9,110 nt of DNA from Rickettsiales bacterium (GCA_002725445.1 PBPD01000057.1:1-9110); one strand, 5' to 3'; shown: positions 1 to 6,471, counted from the first letter of the stretch. Numbers and translations: made by a program. Notes: generated from the sequence alone by a model not told the origin.

Positions 1-131
1 AAAACAGCCAAATAGGTGTGAATGCGCCAGCCCATCCAATCGATGGTGACGGTGCCCGGATGATCGGCCAGCCACAGCACGCCCCAGCTAACCGGGATAA
101 GCAATAAAAGAATCAGAAAAAGGCGTAACAT
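1..131 (-). CDS. hemY: HemY-type haem-biosynthesis-associated membrane protein, N-terminal fragment (runs off left edge)
   Basis: Reading leftward from the ATG at 131 gives 43 codons before the window edge. The peptide begins MLRLFLILLLLIPVSWG, a membrane segment, then has a short HPGTVTIDWMGWRI stretch and the start of a second hydrophobic segment (TYLAV). This layout and the 'HPG-V-IDW-G-RI' pattern are characteristic of the HemY N-terminus, where two membrane helices precede a TPR domain. Despite the name, this family is not the protoporphyrinogen oxidase; it is an inner-membrane protein linked to haem or tetrapyrrole metabolism whose exact biochemical role is unclear. The start is well supported by a strong Shine-Dalgarno (AAGGAGG at 146-140, 8 nt upstream) inside the end of the preceding gene, whose stop ends one base before this ATG. 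It is the last visible gene of hemC-hemD-mic60-hemY. The TPR part lies outside the window. Confidence 0.85.
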   Translation of the reverse strand, partial: MLRLFLILLLLIPVSWGVLWLADHPGTVTIDWMGWRIHTYLAV

Positions 132-132
132 A

Positions 133-1287
133 TCAGGCGCCTCCTTGCGTGTTCTGCACATTAAGCAATGTTGCCTTTATGGTAGCAACGGCTTTACGTG
201 CGCGCAGATGCATGCTGGCCTGTTCTGACCAGTTCGCAAAATGGGCGGCTACTTCGGGAGGCTCTTGCAAGCTGTTCAGGGCTTTTGTGAGATTGCCCTG
301 CTGTGCGTAAGCCTCAGCGCGAGCAATCACAGAACCGGCATCCGCACCCAGATGGGTTGGCCCGACTTTGCGCACCTGCACCAGCGATGAGAGCGTATGA
401 CGTATACGGGCAAGCCAGCCCTTATCACTAGGGAGCGCCTCGCGGTAATAGGTTGAAACCGCGTTATTGAAACCTGTTTGTAGTGACGCAATGGTTGGCA
501 CGCCATCATAAGCGTGGCGGTTCAGCACCGCATAGGGCTTGGCCAACTCGGGCATTTGCAGCCCGCTTAGCAGGTAATGGTATGGCTCGCCTTTCTCGAC
601 GGCTACGGCCAGTTGTTCTGTTATCTCCAGCTGATGTAGGCGTTGCAGCATGGCTTCCTGTTCGGCCTGCATGCGCTCGCGCAGTGCTTCCAGCTCGTCT
701 GCAGGTACCATGGCGGGTTCGTCCTGTGCGGTTTGTTCTGCTTCAGCGGGAGGTATCTCGAGATTTTCAACGCGTGTGATCAGCTGTGCGAGTGTTTCAT
801 CTATTGTCTCGCTATCAGCGTTTGCTGGCGAGTTGGATGCTGGAGGGGTGGTTGCGCTTTGCAATGTAGTTTCAAACCGCTCTAGCCGTGCTTCCAGCGC
901 CTGAATGGCTGCCAGTGTAGCGTCATTATTTTGCGTGTTGCTGGTTGTAGTAACGGCAGGCACAGGCGGTGCAGCGGGCACGCTGTTAATGATGGGCGTG
1001 CTAGCCATAGTTTCGCTTTGTGGAGAAACCAGTGCTTCCAGCTCAAAGCGGTAATGATAGAGCAAAGCCCCCGCTATAAGCAGGACGGCGAGGGTGATAA
1101 TCAACCATACATTTTGTGTGAAATGCGGGTGTGCCACGCGCGGCGATGATGCAGGGCTAGCGTCTGTCGCTGGAGTATCTTGCTCCGTTTCGGATACGTT
1201 TTTCTCATCCGATTCCGTTGCAGAGTCCGTCTGCGTGTCAGGCGCGGCCTGTTCGGTTTTGCTGCGGGGTGTTCTTTTGCGAGCCAT
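133..1287 (-). CDS. Mic60/mitofilin-family inner membrane protein (COG4223-like) of the hem operon
   Basis: This 384-residue protein has three parts. Residues 1-57 form a charged, Thr/Glu/Asp/Ala-rich low-complexity cytoplasmic tail. Residues about 58-78 (VWLIITLAVLLIAGALL region) form one membrane segment. A periplasmic part follows, with heptad-like predicted coiled coils around 122-144, 160-178 and 195-225. The C-terminal alpha-helical region, about 225-375, resembles the mitofilin signature domain: a 'VEKGEPYHYLLSGL' start and a late 'ARAEAYAQQGNLTKAL' helix. A single N-terminal membrane anchor, coiled coil and C-terminal mitofilin domain are the Mic60 architecture. In alphaproteobacteria these homologues are known to sit between hemD and hemY, as here. 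The family shapes the membrane at cristae junctions in mitochondria and intracytoplasmic membranes in some alphaproteobacteria. The function in this organism is inferred. No convincing Shine-Dalgarno precedes the ATG, which lies 33 bp after hemD. Confidence 0.8.
   Translation of the reverse strand: MARKRTPRSKTEQAAPDTQTDSATESDEKNVSETEQDTPATDASPASSPRVAHPHFTQNVWLIITLAVLLIAGALLYHYRFELEALVSPQSETMASTPIINSVPAAPPVPAVTTTSNTQNNDATLAAIQALEARLERFETTLQSATTPPASNSPANADSETIDETLAQLITRVENLEIPPAEAEQTAQDEPAMVPADELEALRERMQAEQEAMLQRLHQLEITEQLAVAVEKGEPYHYLLSGLQMPELAKPYAVLNRHAYDGVPTIASLQTGFNNAVSTYYREALPSDKGWLARIRHTLSSLVQVRKVGPTHLGADAGSVIARAEAYAQQGNLTKALNSLQEPPEVAAHFANWSEQASMHLRARKAVATIKATLLNVQNTQGGA
140..146 (-). 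promoter_or_regulatory. Strong Shine-Dalgarno for hemY inside the mic60 3' end
   Basis: The minus strand reads AAGGAGG, a full anti-SD match, 8 nt upstream of the hemY ATG at 131. It overlaps the last codons (Gln-Gly-Gly-Ala) of the mic60-like gene. This fixes the hemY start and implies translation within the same transcript. It is the clearest ribosome-binding site in the left operon. Confidence 0.85.
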
Positions 1288-1300
1288 GGCTTGTTTATAA

Positions 1301-1310
1301 CGAAATTTCG
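1301..1310. repeat. 10-bp perfect palindrome between hemD and the mic60-like gene
   Basis: CGAAATTTCG is a perfect 10-bp palindrome inside the 33-bp gap between the hemD stop (1321) and the mic60-like start (1287). It has no loop and no following T-run, so it is not an intrinsic terminator. It could be a protein-binding site or chance. Nothing in the sequence identifies a regulator. Confidence 0.3.
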
Positions 1311-1320
1311 CGTGTTTGCA

Positions 1321-2061
1321 TTAATTTTCTGCTTCGATGCTATAGGCCTCGGCCAGCGCCAGCAGCGAGGCAAGGTCAGTGTTTTCGCTGCGATAGCATG
1401 CAGCAAACCCGAGCGTATGAGCCGCGTCTTCGACGGCCTCCCCAAAGCAAAAACAACTAAGCTGGGCGGTTGCATCATATAGGTCATGCGCATGCAGCAG
1501 CTGGCCAAAATGATGCGCCGTGCGCGGCGACATCAGGCTGATTACATCCAGCGAATGGGTGCTAAGCGCTTCGATGGCGTCTGGTGACAATGTCTCAGCC
1601 AACACAGCTTTGTAGGTAATGATGCGCGTGATCTGCAGATGGCCATCGCACAAGGCAGGCAGGTCTGTGCGGATATGCTCGCCCGAGAAATACACCAGAT
1701 GCGCACCCTCGAGGGCAGGACTTGTCAGCAATGCATCTGCCAGCTTTGCGGCGTTTGCAAAAGTGTGAATATGGGTGAAGCCTGCATTGCGTAACTGCAG
1801 GCTGGTATGTTCTCCCACCGCGTAGCAAGGGGTGTCGAATGGCAGGCTGGTTTGGGTGGCCGGGGCGACGGCGTGGCGGCTGGTAAAGATGGCGCCGTCA
1901 ATCGCCTGGCTTTTCAGCGTCTGCTGATAGGCGGGTAAATAATTGTCAGTATGCTCGATATGTAATAGCGGAGAGATAAGCACGTCGTAGCCCATGGCTT
2001 CCAGTTCGGGGCGCAATACGTCGCAATCATCTTGCGTGCGGGTGAGCAAAATACTGGGCAT
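1321..2061 (-). CDS. hemD: Uroporphyrinogen-III synthase
   Basis: The 246-residue product fits the usual HemD length (about 240-260). HemD cyclises hydroxymethylbilane, the HemC product, with inversion of ring D to give uroporphyrinogen III, the branch point for haem, sirohaem and cobalamin. Family landmarks are the N-terminal ILLTRTQDD (4-12), the 'IFTSRHAV' turn (58-65), 'AVGEHTSLQLRNAGF' (81-95), the 'FSGEHIRTDL' segment (125-134), 'ITYKAV' (148-153) and 'LMSPRTAHHF' (176-185). These match the two-lobed HemD fold, in which few residues are strictly conserved. The ATG at 2061 overlaps the hemC TAA by one base (TAATG). A GAGG Shine-Dalgarno at 2069-2066, inside the end of hemC, suggests translational coupling. 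Nothing looks truncated. The pair of cysteines in 'LSCFCFGEAV' (about 201-210) is a small local oddity. Confidence 0.93.
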   Translation of the reverse strand: MPSILLTRTQDDCDVLRPELEAMGYDVLISPLLHIEHTDNYLPAYQQTLKSQAIDGAIFTSRHAVAPATQTSLPFDTPCYAVGEHTSLQLRNAGFTHIHTFANAAKLADALLTSPALEGAHLVYFSGEHIRTDLPALCDGHLQITRIITYKAVLAETLSPDAIEALSTHSLDVISLMSPRTAHHFGQLLHAHDLYDATAQLSCFCFGEAVEDAAHTLGFAACYRSENTDLASLLALAEAYSIEAEN

Positions 2062-2993
2062 TATACCTCGCGCAGCAAATGGCCACCATGTTCCAGCAGA
2101 TATTCGCCTGCGCTCTGGCCAAGCGCTGAAGCATTGTCTACATCGTCGCTATCGTCAAATTCCACTGCTTCGCTGCCATCGGCTGCCAGCACCATCGCAC
2201 GCAACTGGATGCGCTCGCCAAACAGTTGGGCATGGGCGGCCACGGGGGTTTTGCATGTGCCATCTACCAGCCGCAACACTTCACGTTCGCAATGCACGCA
2301 TAGGCTGGTGTCGGCATGGTCGATTTCTTCCAGCAACGCCAATGTATCGGCATCGTCCTCACGTGCTTCAATGCCGATTGCGCCTTGGGCAACAGCTGGC
2401 AGCATGGCGTCAGGCTCGATCATCTCGGTAATGTGTTTCTCCAGCCCGATGCGGGTGAGGCCGGCCACGGCCAGTAATGTGGCATCGGCTTGTTCTTCTT
2501 CTAGCTTGCGCAAACGTGTGTTTACGCTGCCGCGATATTCGATAATTTTCAGGTCAGGACGCAGGCGCTTGATTTGTGCGCCACGACGCACCGACGATGT
2601 GCCAAGCACGGCCCCTTCAGGCATATCAGCGAGTGAGGGGTGTTTAAGCGAAATGAACGCATCGCGTACATCCGCGCGCGGCAGCATCGCATGAATTTTC
2701 AGCCCTTTGGGCAATTCGCTCGGCATGTCTTTCATCGAGTGCACAGCAATATCTATGCTGCCTTCAAGCAAGGCTTCTTCGATCTCTTTGGTAAACAGCC
2801 CTTTATAGCCCCATTGCGCCACCGCATCCTGCTTGTTTTGGTCGCCGGACGTGGTCATAGGTACAATTTCGATTTGTTCAGGCTCAAGCGAAGGATTGGC
2901 AATCAGCAATGCCTGCATGGTCATTTCGGCCTGTGCCAGGGCGAGTTCGCTCGCGCGTGTGCCGATGCGTATAGACTTTGTGTTCGTTCCCAT
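2061..2993 (-). CDS. hemC: Porphobilinogen deaminase (hydroxymethylbilane synthase)
   Basis: The 310-residue cytoplasmic enzyme joins four porphobilinogen units into hydroxymethylbilane. All main catalytic elements are visible: GTRAS near the N-terminus (Arg13), HSMKDMP with the catalytic Asp89, SSVRR (Arg136-Arg137), RGSVNTR (Arg154 and Arg160), and the dipyrromethane-cofactor cysteine in DGTCKTP (Cys247). I chose the ATG at 2993 because family similarity begins a few residues later (IRIGTRAS). The same frame stays open to 3425, but that stretch is antisense to tsaD and does not resemble HemC. The Shine-Dalgarno upstream of 2993 is weak. The gene heads the hemC-hemD-mic60-hemY run and is divergent from tsaD across 47 bp. 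The protein is full length, with an acidic patch (EFDDSDDVD, about 278-286) near the C-terminus. Confidence 0.96.
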   Translation of the reverse strand: MGTNTKSIRIGTRASELALAQAEMTMQALLIANPSLEPEQIEIVPMTTSGDQNKQDAVAQWGYKGLFTKEIEEALLEGSIDIAVHSMKDMPSELPKGLKIHAMLPRADVRDAFISLKHPSLADMPEGAVLGTSSVRRGAQIKRLRPDLKIIEYRGSVNTRLRKLEEEQADATLLAVAGLTRIGLEKHITEMIEPDAMLPAVAQGAIGIEAREDDADTLALLEEIDHADTSLCVHCEREVLRLVDGTCKTPVAAHAQLFGERIQLRAMVLAADGSEAVEFDDSDDVDNASALGQSAGEYLLEHGGHLLREV

Positions 2994-3040
2994 GCTATGC
3001 GTTCTAACCAATTCAGCCTGACAATGATAGGAGAAATCGC
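2994..3040. promoter_or_regulatory. Divergent hemC/tsaD intergenic region (weak promoter candidates)
   Basis: These 47 bp are all the non-coding DNA between the hemC and tsaD start codons, so promoters for both must lie here or inside the neighbouring coding regions. For hemC the minus strand carries TTGTCA (3024-3019, five of six matches to a -35 box), but the hexamer 17 bp downstream (CGCATA) is a poor -10. For tsaD, TAGACT (2972-2977) and TATGCG (2996-3001) are 18 bp apart and only partly match. I regard these as weak candidates only. Confidence 0.25.
3029..3034 (+). promoter_or_regulatory. Shine-Dalgarno for tsaD
   Basis: AGGAGA lies 6 nt upstream of the ATG at 3041. It is a good anti-SD match and supports this start, immediately before the family N-terminus MRVLGIETSCDET. 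Confidence 0.75.
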
Positions 3041-4069
3041 ATGCGTGTGCTTGGCATTGAAACAAGCTGCGACGAAACAGCCGCCGCGGTCGTGACCGAT
3101 GCACGGGCGATCGAATCGAACGTGGTGTTTTCGCAGTTGCAGGCGCATGCGGAATATGGTGGCGTGGTGCCAGAAATAGCGGCGCGCGCGCATCTGGATG
3201 CGATCGACACCGTGGTGCAACAAGCGCTTGAGGATGCGAAGGCGCAATGGAATGCGATTGATGCGATTGCTGTGACGGCAGGCCCCGGCCTGATTGGCGG
3301 GGTGATTGTGGGCGTGATGGTGGCAAAAACACTGGCTGCCTTACACCAAAAACCCTTGGTAGCTGTGAATCATTTGGCTGGGCATGCATTGACGGCACGT
3401 TTAACCGATGATGTAGCATTCCCATATCTGTTGCTATTGGTGTCCGGTGGGCATTGCCAGATTCTGTTGGTGGAGGATGTGGGGCGCTATCAATTGCTAG
3501 GCGCTACCATCGATGATGCGCTGGGAGAAGCCTTCGATAAAACCGCAAAAATGTTGAACCTAGGCTATCCCGGCGGCCCAATGATTGAACGTTTGGCCAA
3601 GCTGGGTGATGCACATGCGTATGATTTCCCCAAGCCGATGGCCGGCAAGCCGGGTGCTGACTTTTCTTTTTCTGGACTAAAAACCGCGATTCGTTACGCC
3701 ATATTGGAAAAAGCGGAAGCGGTGGGCACGCTCAGTGATAAAGACAAAGCAGACGTAGCAGCATCGTTTCAGCGTGTGGCGCTGGAGGTGCTAACCGACC
3801 GCTTGCAGAATGCCATTGCGATGGCGCATGAGTTGCGGCCTGATGTGAATGCGTTGGTGGTGGCAGGGGGGGTGGCCGCGAACCAGTATCTTAAACAGGG
3901 CTTGCAGTATGTGGCAGAGCAGGGAGGGCTGTTATTGGTGGTGCCGCCTCCAAAACTATGCACGGACAATGCGGCTATGATCGCATGGGCGGGGTTAGAG
4001 AAATTCCGCAAAGGCGAAGTGGATGGTTTGCAGGTTGAGCCTCGCGCGCGCTGGCCTTTGGTGGCCTAG
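3041..4069 (+). CDS. tsaD: tRNA N6-adenosine threonylcarbamoyltransferase
   Basis: The 342-residue protein is full length for TsaD/Kae1 (about 335-345). TsaD, with TsaB and TsaE, moves the threonylcarbamoyl group from TC-AMP (made by TsaC) onto A37 of tRNAs reading ANN codons, giving t6A in the cytoplasm. Visible landmarks are the ASKHA-type N-terminus LGIETSCDET (4-13), the PGLIGG loop (82-87), the metal-binding NHLAGH motif with His111 and His115, VSGGHCQ (134-140), DDALGEAFDK (158-167), FSFSGLK (208-214), and the C-terminal metal ligand Asp309 in CTDNAAMIAWAG. A good Shine-Dalgarno supports the ATG. It is divergent from hemC, a common alphaproteobacterial pairing. The gpsA gene often found downstream in alphaproteobacteria is absent; the next gene converges on it after only 6 bp. 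Confidence 0.97.
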   Translation: MRVLGIETSCDETAAAVVTDARAIESNVVFSQLQAHAEYGGVVPEIAARAHLDAIDTVVQQALEDAKAQWNAIDAIAVTAGPGLIGGVIVGVMVAKTLAALHQKPLVAVNHLAGHALTARLTDDVAFPYLLLLVSGGHCQILLVEDVGRYQLLGATIDDALGEAFDKTAKMLNLGYPGGPMIERLAKLGDAHAYDFPKPMAGKPGADFSFSGLKTAIRYAILEKAEAVGTLSDKDKADVAASFQRVALEVLTDRLQNAIAMAHELRPDVNALVVAGGVAANQYLKQGLQYVAEQGGLLLVVPPPKLCTDNAAMIAWAGLEKFRKGEVDGLQVEPRARWPLVA

Positions 4070-4075
4070 CTGGTG

Positions 4076-4930
4076 TTAGTTTGCCGGTTTGCTCGAGGGT
4101 GCCTCAACGGGAATAAAATGGAAAGATTCAAATACTTTCTGTGCTGCAGGGCTGCTTAGATATTGCATGAATTCACGCGCTTCCGGCATGTTTTCACCTG
4201 CTACGACCACCGCTTCATAGATGATCGGGCTGTGGGTGTTCTCCGGGAAAATATCGATCACGCGCACATGTTTGTTCCGTTTGGCTTCGCTCACATACAT
4301 GATGCCATAAGCATTGTGTTTTAGCAGCATTTCCTGCATTTGGGTGTTGTCGCGCAGGAACAGAAAATAGGGCTCAAGCTGTGATGCCAGCTTAAGGCTG
4401 CGGATAGCCTCCAGGGCATAAGTGCCCTGACTTACATATTCCGGATCGCCCAAGATAAAGAAAAACTCACCGCTGGCGCTAGATAGAATATTTGCCAAAG
4501 GCATGCGCGGGCTTAGGCGCAATTCCACTCCGTTGCTGGTTGAGGTGGTCAGTGCAAGCTGATTGCGTGCTAAAGCGGTTTGGGAATAGACATCCACCAG
4601 CCCTTTATTGGTAAGCTCGCGTATAAGAATAGGCTTAGCAGAGATGAAAATATTAGCCTCCACACCTTCCTGAATGCGCTGCGATTGTTGCTTGGCAGAA
4701 GCAAAGGAAGTGCTGACAGACACTTGGGCCTGACGTGCATAGTTGCGGGCGATTTGCGTGATGGGTAACGTCAGCGATGTGTCGGCCAGCACGGTCACGC
4801 TAGGTAAGTCTTTACGCTGCGCAGCGTTACTGCTATTAGTCATACATAGAAACGCAATCGCCAAGCTGACCAGTAGGTACAGAGCGCTTCGTATGGCTGG
4901 CACATAGCCGGTTAATGGGTGGATTGGCAT
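4076..4930 (-). CDS. Orphan ModA-like periplasmic substrate-binding protein
   Basis: The 284-residue protein starts with a Sec-type signal region (hydrophobic core about 16-30, likely cleavage near NSSNA-AQ at about 36). The mature part resembles ModA-type type II binding proteins: VTVLADTSLTLPI (45-57), SFASAKQQSQRIQEG (75-89), ANIFISA (92-98), ARNQLAL (121-127), GDPEYVSQGTYALEAI (161-176), GIMY (209-212) and PAAQKVF (261-267). ModA proteins bind molybdate or tungstate and hand it to ModB/ModC, but no permease or ATPase for it is present here. Aligned by eye to E. coli ModA, the pocket serine of 'SLT' (Ser52) and the tyrosine of 'GIxY' (Tyr212) remain. The second pocket serine appears to be Ala79, and the valine of 'EDV' a polar residue (Asn195/Thr196). 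The ligand is therefore uncertain, and I give no symbol. It converges on tsaD with a 6-bp gap. The Shine-Dalgarno is weak. Family call fairly sure; substrate not known. Confidence 0.75.
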   Translation of the reverse strand: MPIHPLTGYVPAIRSALYLLVSLAIAFLCMTNSSNAAQRKDLPSVTVLADTSLTLPITQIARNYARQAQVSVSTSFASAKQQSQRIQEGVEANIFISAKPILIRELTNKGLVDVYSQTALARNQLALTTSTSNGVELRLSPRMPLANILSSASGEFFFILGDPEYVSQGTYALEAIRSLKLASQLEPYFLFLRDNTQMQEMLLKHNAYGIMYVSEAKRNKHVRVIDIFPENTHSPIIYEAVVVAGENMPEAREFMQYLSSPAAQKVFESFHFIPVEAPSSKPAN

Positions 4931-4978
4931 TCCATGTCGTCCGTCGTTAGCAATGCAACAAGGTTTACGTACTGCCGC

Positions 4979-5548
4979 ATGAGTAGCAAGCGTTTTATAG
5001 CTCTTTTTGTCACGATTTTTATCGTGGGCGCATTGCCGTTCATCATTATTCAGCCCTCAGGCGCGGCCAGCGCTGGTTTAAGCAGTGGCTTCACAATGCC
5101 AATCGAAAACATCGCACATTTACTCATGCTTCTGGCAATCGGTGTTGTGGCCACCTTTATCGGTCGCGATGCAATATTGCTATTGCCGTTATGCTTTGTG
5201 CTTATGTTTGTAGTGGGGGCGGCTTTGCACATTGATAGCAGCGCCTATCCTATGATTCGCATGTTTATTCTGGGTGCGATATTGCTATTTGCCATGGCGG
5301 TGGGCTTGATCCGTTCAAAGCGCGGTTTGTTCGCGGTCGCGATGAGTGCATCGCTCGCATATCATCTGGGCATGTATTATATGAAAAGCGTGCCAGAGAT
5401 TGCCGCGCCGATTTATTTTGTTGTCGGTAATATATTGTGCCTGATACTTATTATGGCCACCTCTATCAGCTTTGGGCTCACGCTGATGGGCGAAAGTGAG
5501 CCGAAGAAAAAAGCAGAAGACGAAGGCGAAGAATTGGCTAACGCGTAG
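4979..5548 (+). CDS. HupE/UreJ-like membrane protein with degenerate metal-binding motifs
   Basis: From the ATG at 4979 the product has 189 residues. It has a signal-like or first membrane segment (about 6-24), then hydrophobic segments at about 40-60, 64-85, 91-111, 117-134 and 143-169, and a charged tail (ESEPKKKAEDEGEE). The 'AHLLMLLAIGVVATFIG' and 'GRDAILLLPLCFVLMFVVGA' segments resemble HupE/UreJ proteins, a family that includes nickel and cobalt permeases. The ligands typical of HupE, an HX5DH motif and FHGXAHGXE, are mostly missing. The first His is Met40, the Asp is Ala46, only His47 remains, and the second motif reads YHLGMYYMK with one His (129). A GTG at 4919 and an ATG at 4934 in the same frame would add 20 or 15 residues, but the N-terminus from 4979 (MSSKRF plus hydrophobic run) looks more natural. 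No strong Shine-Dalgarno decides it. The 3' end overlaps znuA by 11 bp, tail to tail. Family call moderate, function unknown. Confidence 0.6.
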   Translation: MSSKRFIALFVTIFIVGALPFIIIQPSGAASAGLSSGFTMPIENIAHLLMLLAIGVVATFIGRDAILLLPLCFVLMFVVGAALHIDSSAYPMIRMFILGAILLFAMAVGLIRSKRGLFAVAMSASLAYHLGMYYMKSVPEIAAPIYFVVGNILCLILIMATSISFGLTLMGESEPKKKAEDEGEELANA

Positions 5549-6470
5549 CGGCCAGCCGGTAGCACGCATCGATCTGGCCTGCTAGTTGACCCAGCAGTAA
5601 CTCATACGAAAAGTCACTGCCCAGATGGCTGCCAAGTGGGTCGAAAGAGATTTCGACTGCGCCACTTGCTTCCGTCATACGCTCGCTCAGCGCCTGACTT
5701 AACATGGATTCGTGCATAATGCAGCCGATAGGGTGGTTTTGCGCAAAGGTGAGCCATTCGCTGGTTGTCTTAGCGCCTAAGGGGTGCTCGGGCATGGAGG
5801 TTACCGCTTTTGAGCGTGCGATATTATAGCGCGTTTCAAAATAGCGTAGTGCGTTATGATAGGCGATGTATGGGATTGCGTTTTCATCCTCGATAGCTGG
5901 CAGGCGTTGGGTGATGCTTTCCAGCTGTTCATCTAGGCGTTTCAGGTTATTTACAATGCTTTCACTGTTGATTTGCACGGCGGGTGCATAATCTGGCCTT
6001 GCGCTGCTCAGCTTGTGGGACAGGTGCTCAACAAACGCAATCATATTGCGCGGGTCCAGCCATATATGTGGATCTGTCTCTTCGTCTTCGGCCGTGTCGT
6101 AGTGATGCTGTATAGGCAGCAAACGCATGCTGTCGATGCTCACTGCTTCGAAGCTCAGCGGCGTGTCCCGACGCGCCTGCAGTGCAGCCGTTACAAATGG
6201 CTCGAGCGTATCACTTACATAAATAATCGCATCGGCATTGCGTAAGGCGCGTGCTTGTGTAGGCGTGGGGTGATAGGCGTGCGGAGACTGGTTGCGAGAG
6301 ATAATGCGCGTGACTTGTGCATCTGTGCCCTCCAATAGGCGCGTTGTCAGATCGTGAAGCGGCGCAATCGTTACCACCACCTGCATGGGCGCGGCATAAA
6401 CTGCTTGCGTTAGCCCCATAAGGCCATATACCAACAAGGCAGAAATAACGTAACGGGTTGCAAAACGCAT
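5538..6470 (-). CDS. znuA: Zinc ABC transporter periplasmic binding protein ZnuA
   Basis: The 310-residue protein has a signal peptide (hydrophobic residues about 9-26, likely cleavage after VYA at about 26). The mature part is a cluster A-I metal-binding protein. The expected zinc ligands are in place: His64 in SPHAY, His135 in TDPHIWLD, His205 in AYHNALRYFE, and Asp277 in FDPLGS. The flexible His/acid loop of zinc-type proteins is present but short (HHYDTAEDEETD, 122-133). Cys249 and Cys303 are 54 residues apart, the same spacing as the disulfide cysteines of E. coli ZnuA (252 and 306), which favours zinc over manganese. ZnuA captures periplasmic zinc and delivers it to ZnuB. A good Shine-Dalgarno (AGGAGA, 6483-6478) supports the ATG at 6470. 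The gene diverges from znuC-znuB with overlapping start codons and converges on the HupE-like gene with an 11-bp overlap. Confidence 0.93.
   Translation of the reverse strand: MRFATRYVISALLVYGLMGLTQAVYAAPMQVVVTIAPLHDLTTRLLEGTDAQVTRIISRNQSPHAYHPTPTQARALRNADAIIYVSDTLEPFVTAALQARRDTPLSFEAVSIDSMRLLPIQHHYDTAEDEETDPHIWLDPRNMIAFVEHLSHKLSSARPDYAPAVQINSESIVNNLKRLDEQLESITQRLPAIEDENAIPYIAYHNALRYFETRYNIARSKAVTSMPEHPLGAKTTSEWLTFAQNHPIGCIMHESMLSQALSERMTEASGAVEISFDPLGSHLGSDFSYELLLGQLAGQIDACYRLAATR
6405..6432 (+). promoter_or_regulatory. Weak candidate promoter for znuC-znuB inside znuA
   Basis: TTGCGT (6405-6410) and TATACC (6427-6432) are 16 bp apart and would place a transcription start roughly 30 nt before the znuC ATG, inside the znuA signal-peptide coding region. 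Three of six bases match the -35 consensus and four of six the -10. With no intergenic space, a promoter in this position is expected, but this choice is tentative. I found no convincing Zur-type palindrome nearby. Confidence 0.2.
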
Positions 6471-6471
6471 G
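6468..6471. other. Shared CATG: overlapping divergent start codons of znuA and znuC
   Basis: The palindrome CATG provides ATG on the plus strand (6469-6471, znuC) and ATG on the minus strand (6470-6468, znuA). The two divergent genes thus have no intergenic DNA, and all 5' regulatory sequence for each lies in the coding region of the other. The znuA start is supported by a good Shine-Dalgarno. The znuC start is supported mainly by ORF and family length. Confidence 0.7.

Noticed and set aside
1101..1508. 135-codon open frame overlapping hemD and mic60 on the minus strand
   Set aside because: It is Arg/Pro/His-rich, unlike any family I recognise, and lies across two well-supported genes in another frame.
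2994..3425. The hemC frame stays open 144 codons upstream of its start, antisense to tsaD
   Set aside because: The extension has no HemC similarity, is rich in Arg/His/Pro/Ser as expected for an antisense shadow, and the conserved N-terminus starts just after 2993.
4919..4978. GTG at 4919 or ATG at 4934 as start of the HupE-like protein
   Set aside because: Either adds a polar stretch before a natural signal-like N-terminus. The GTG would also overlap the start of the divergent ModA-like gene. Not excluded, as no start has a strong Shine-Dalgarno.
5549..5582. Inverted repeat GGCCAG/CTGGCC after the HupE-like stop as an intrinsic terminator
   Set aside because: The six-base stem has an 18-nt loop and no following T-run, and it lies in znuA coding sequence.
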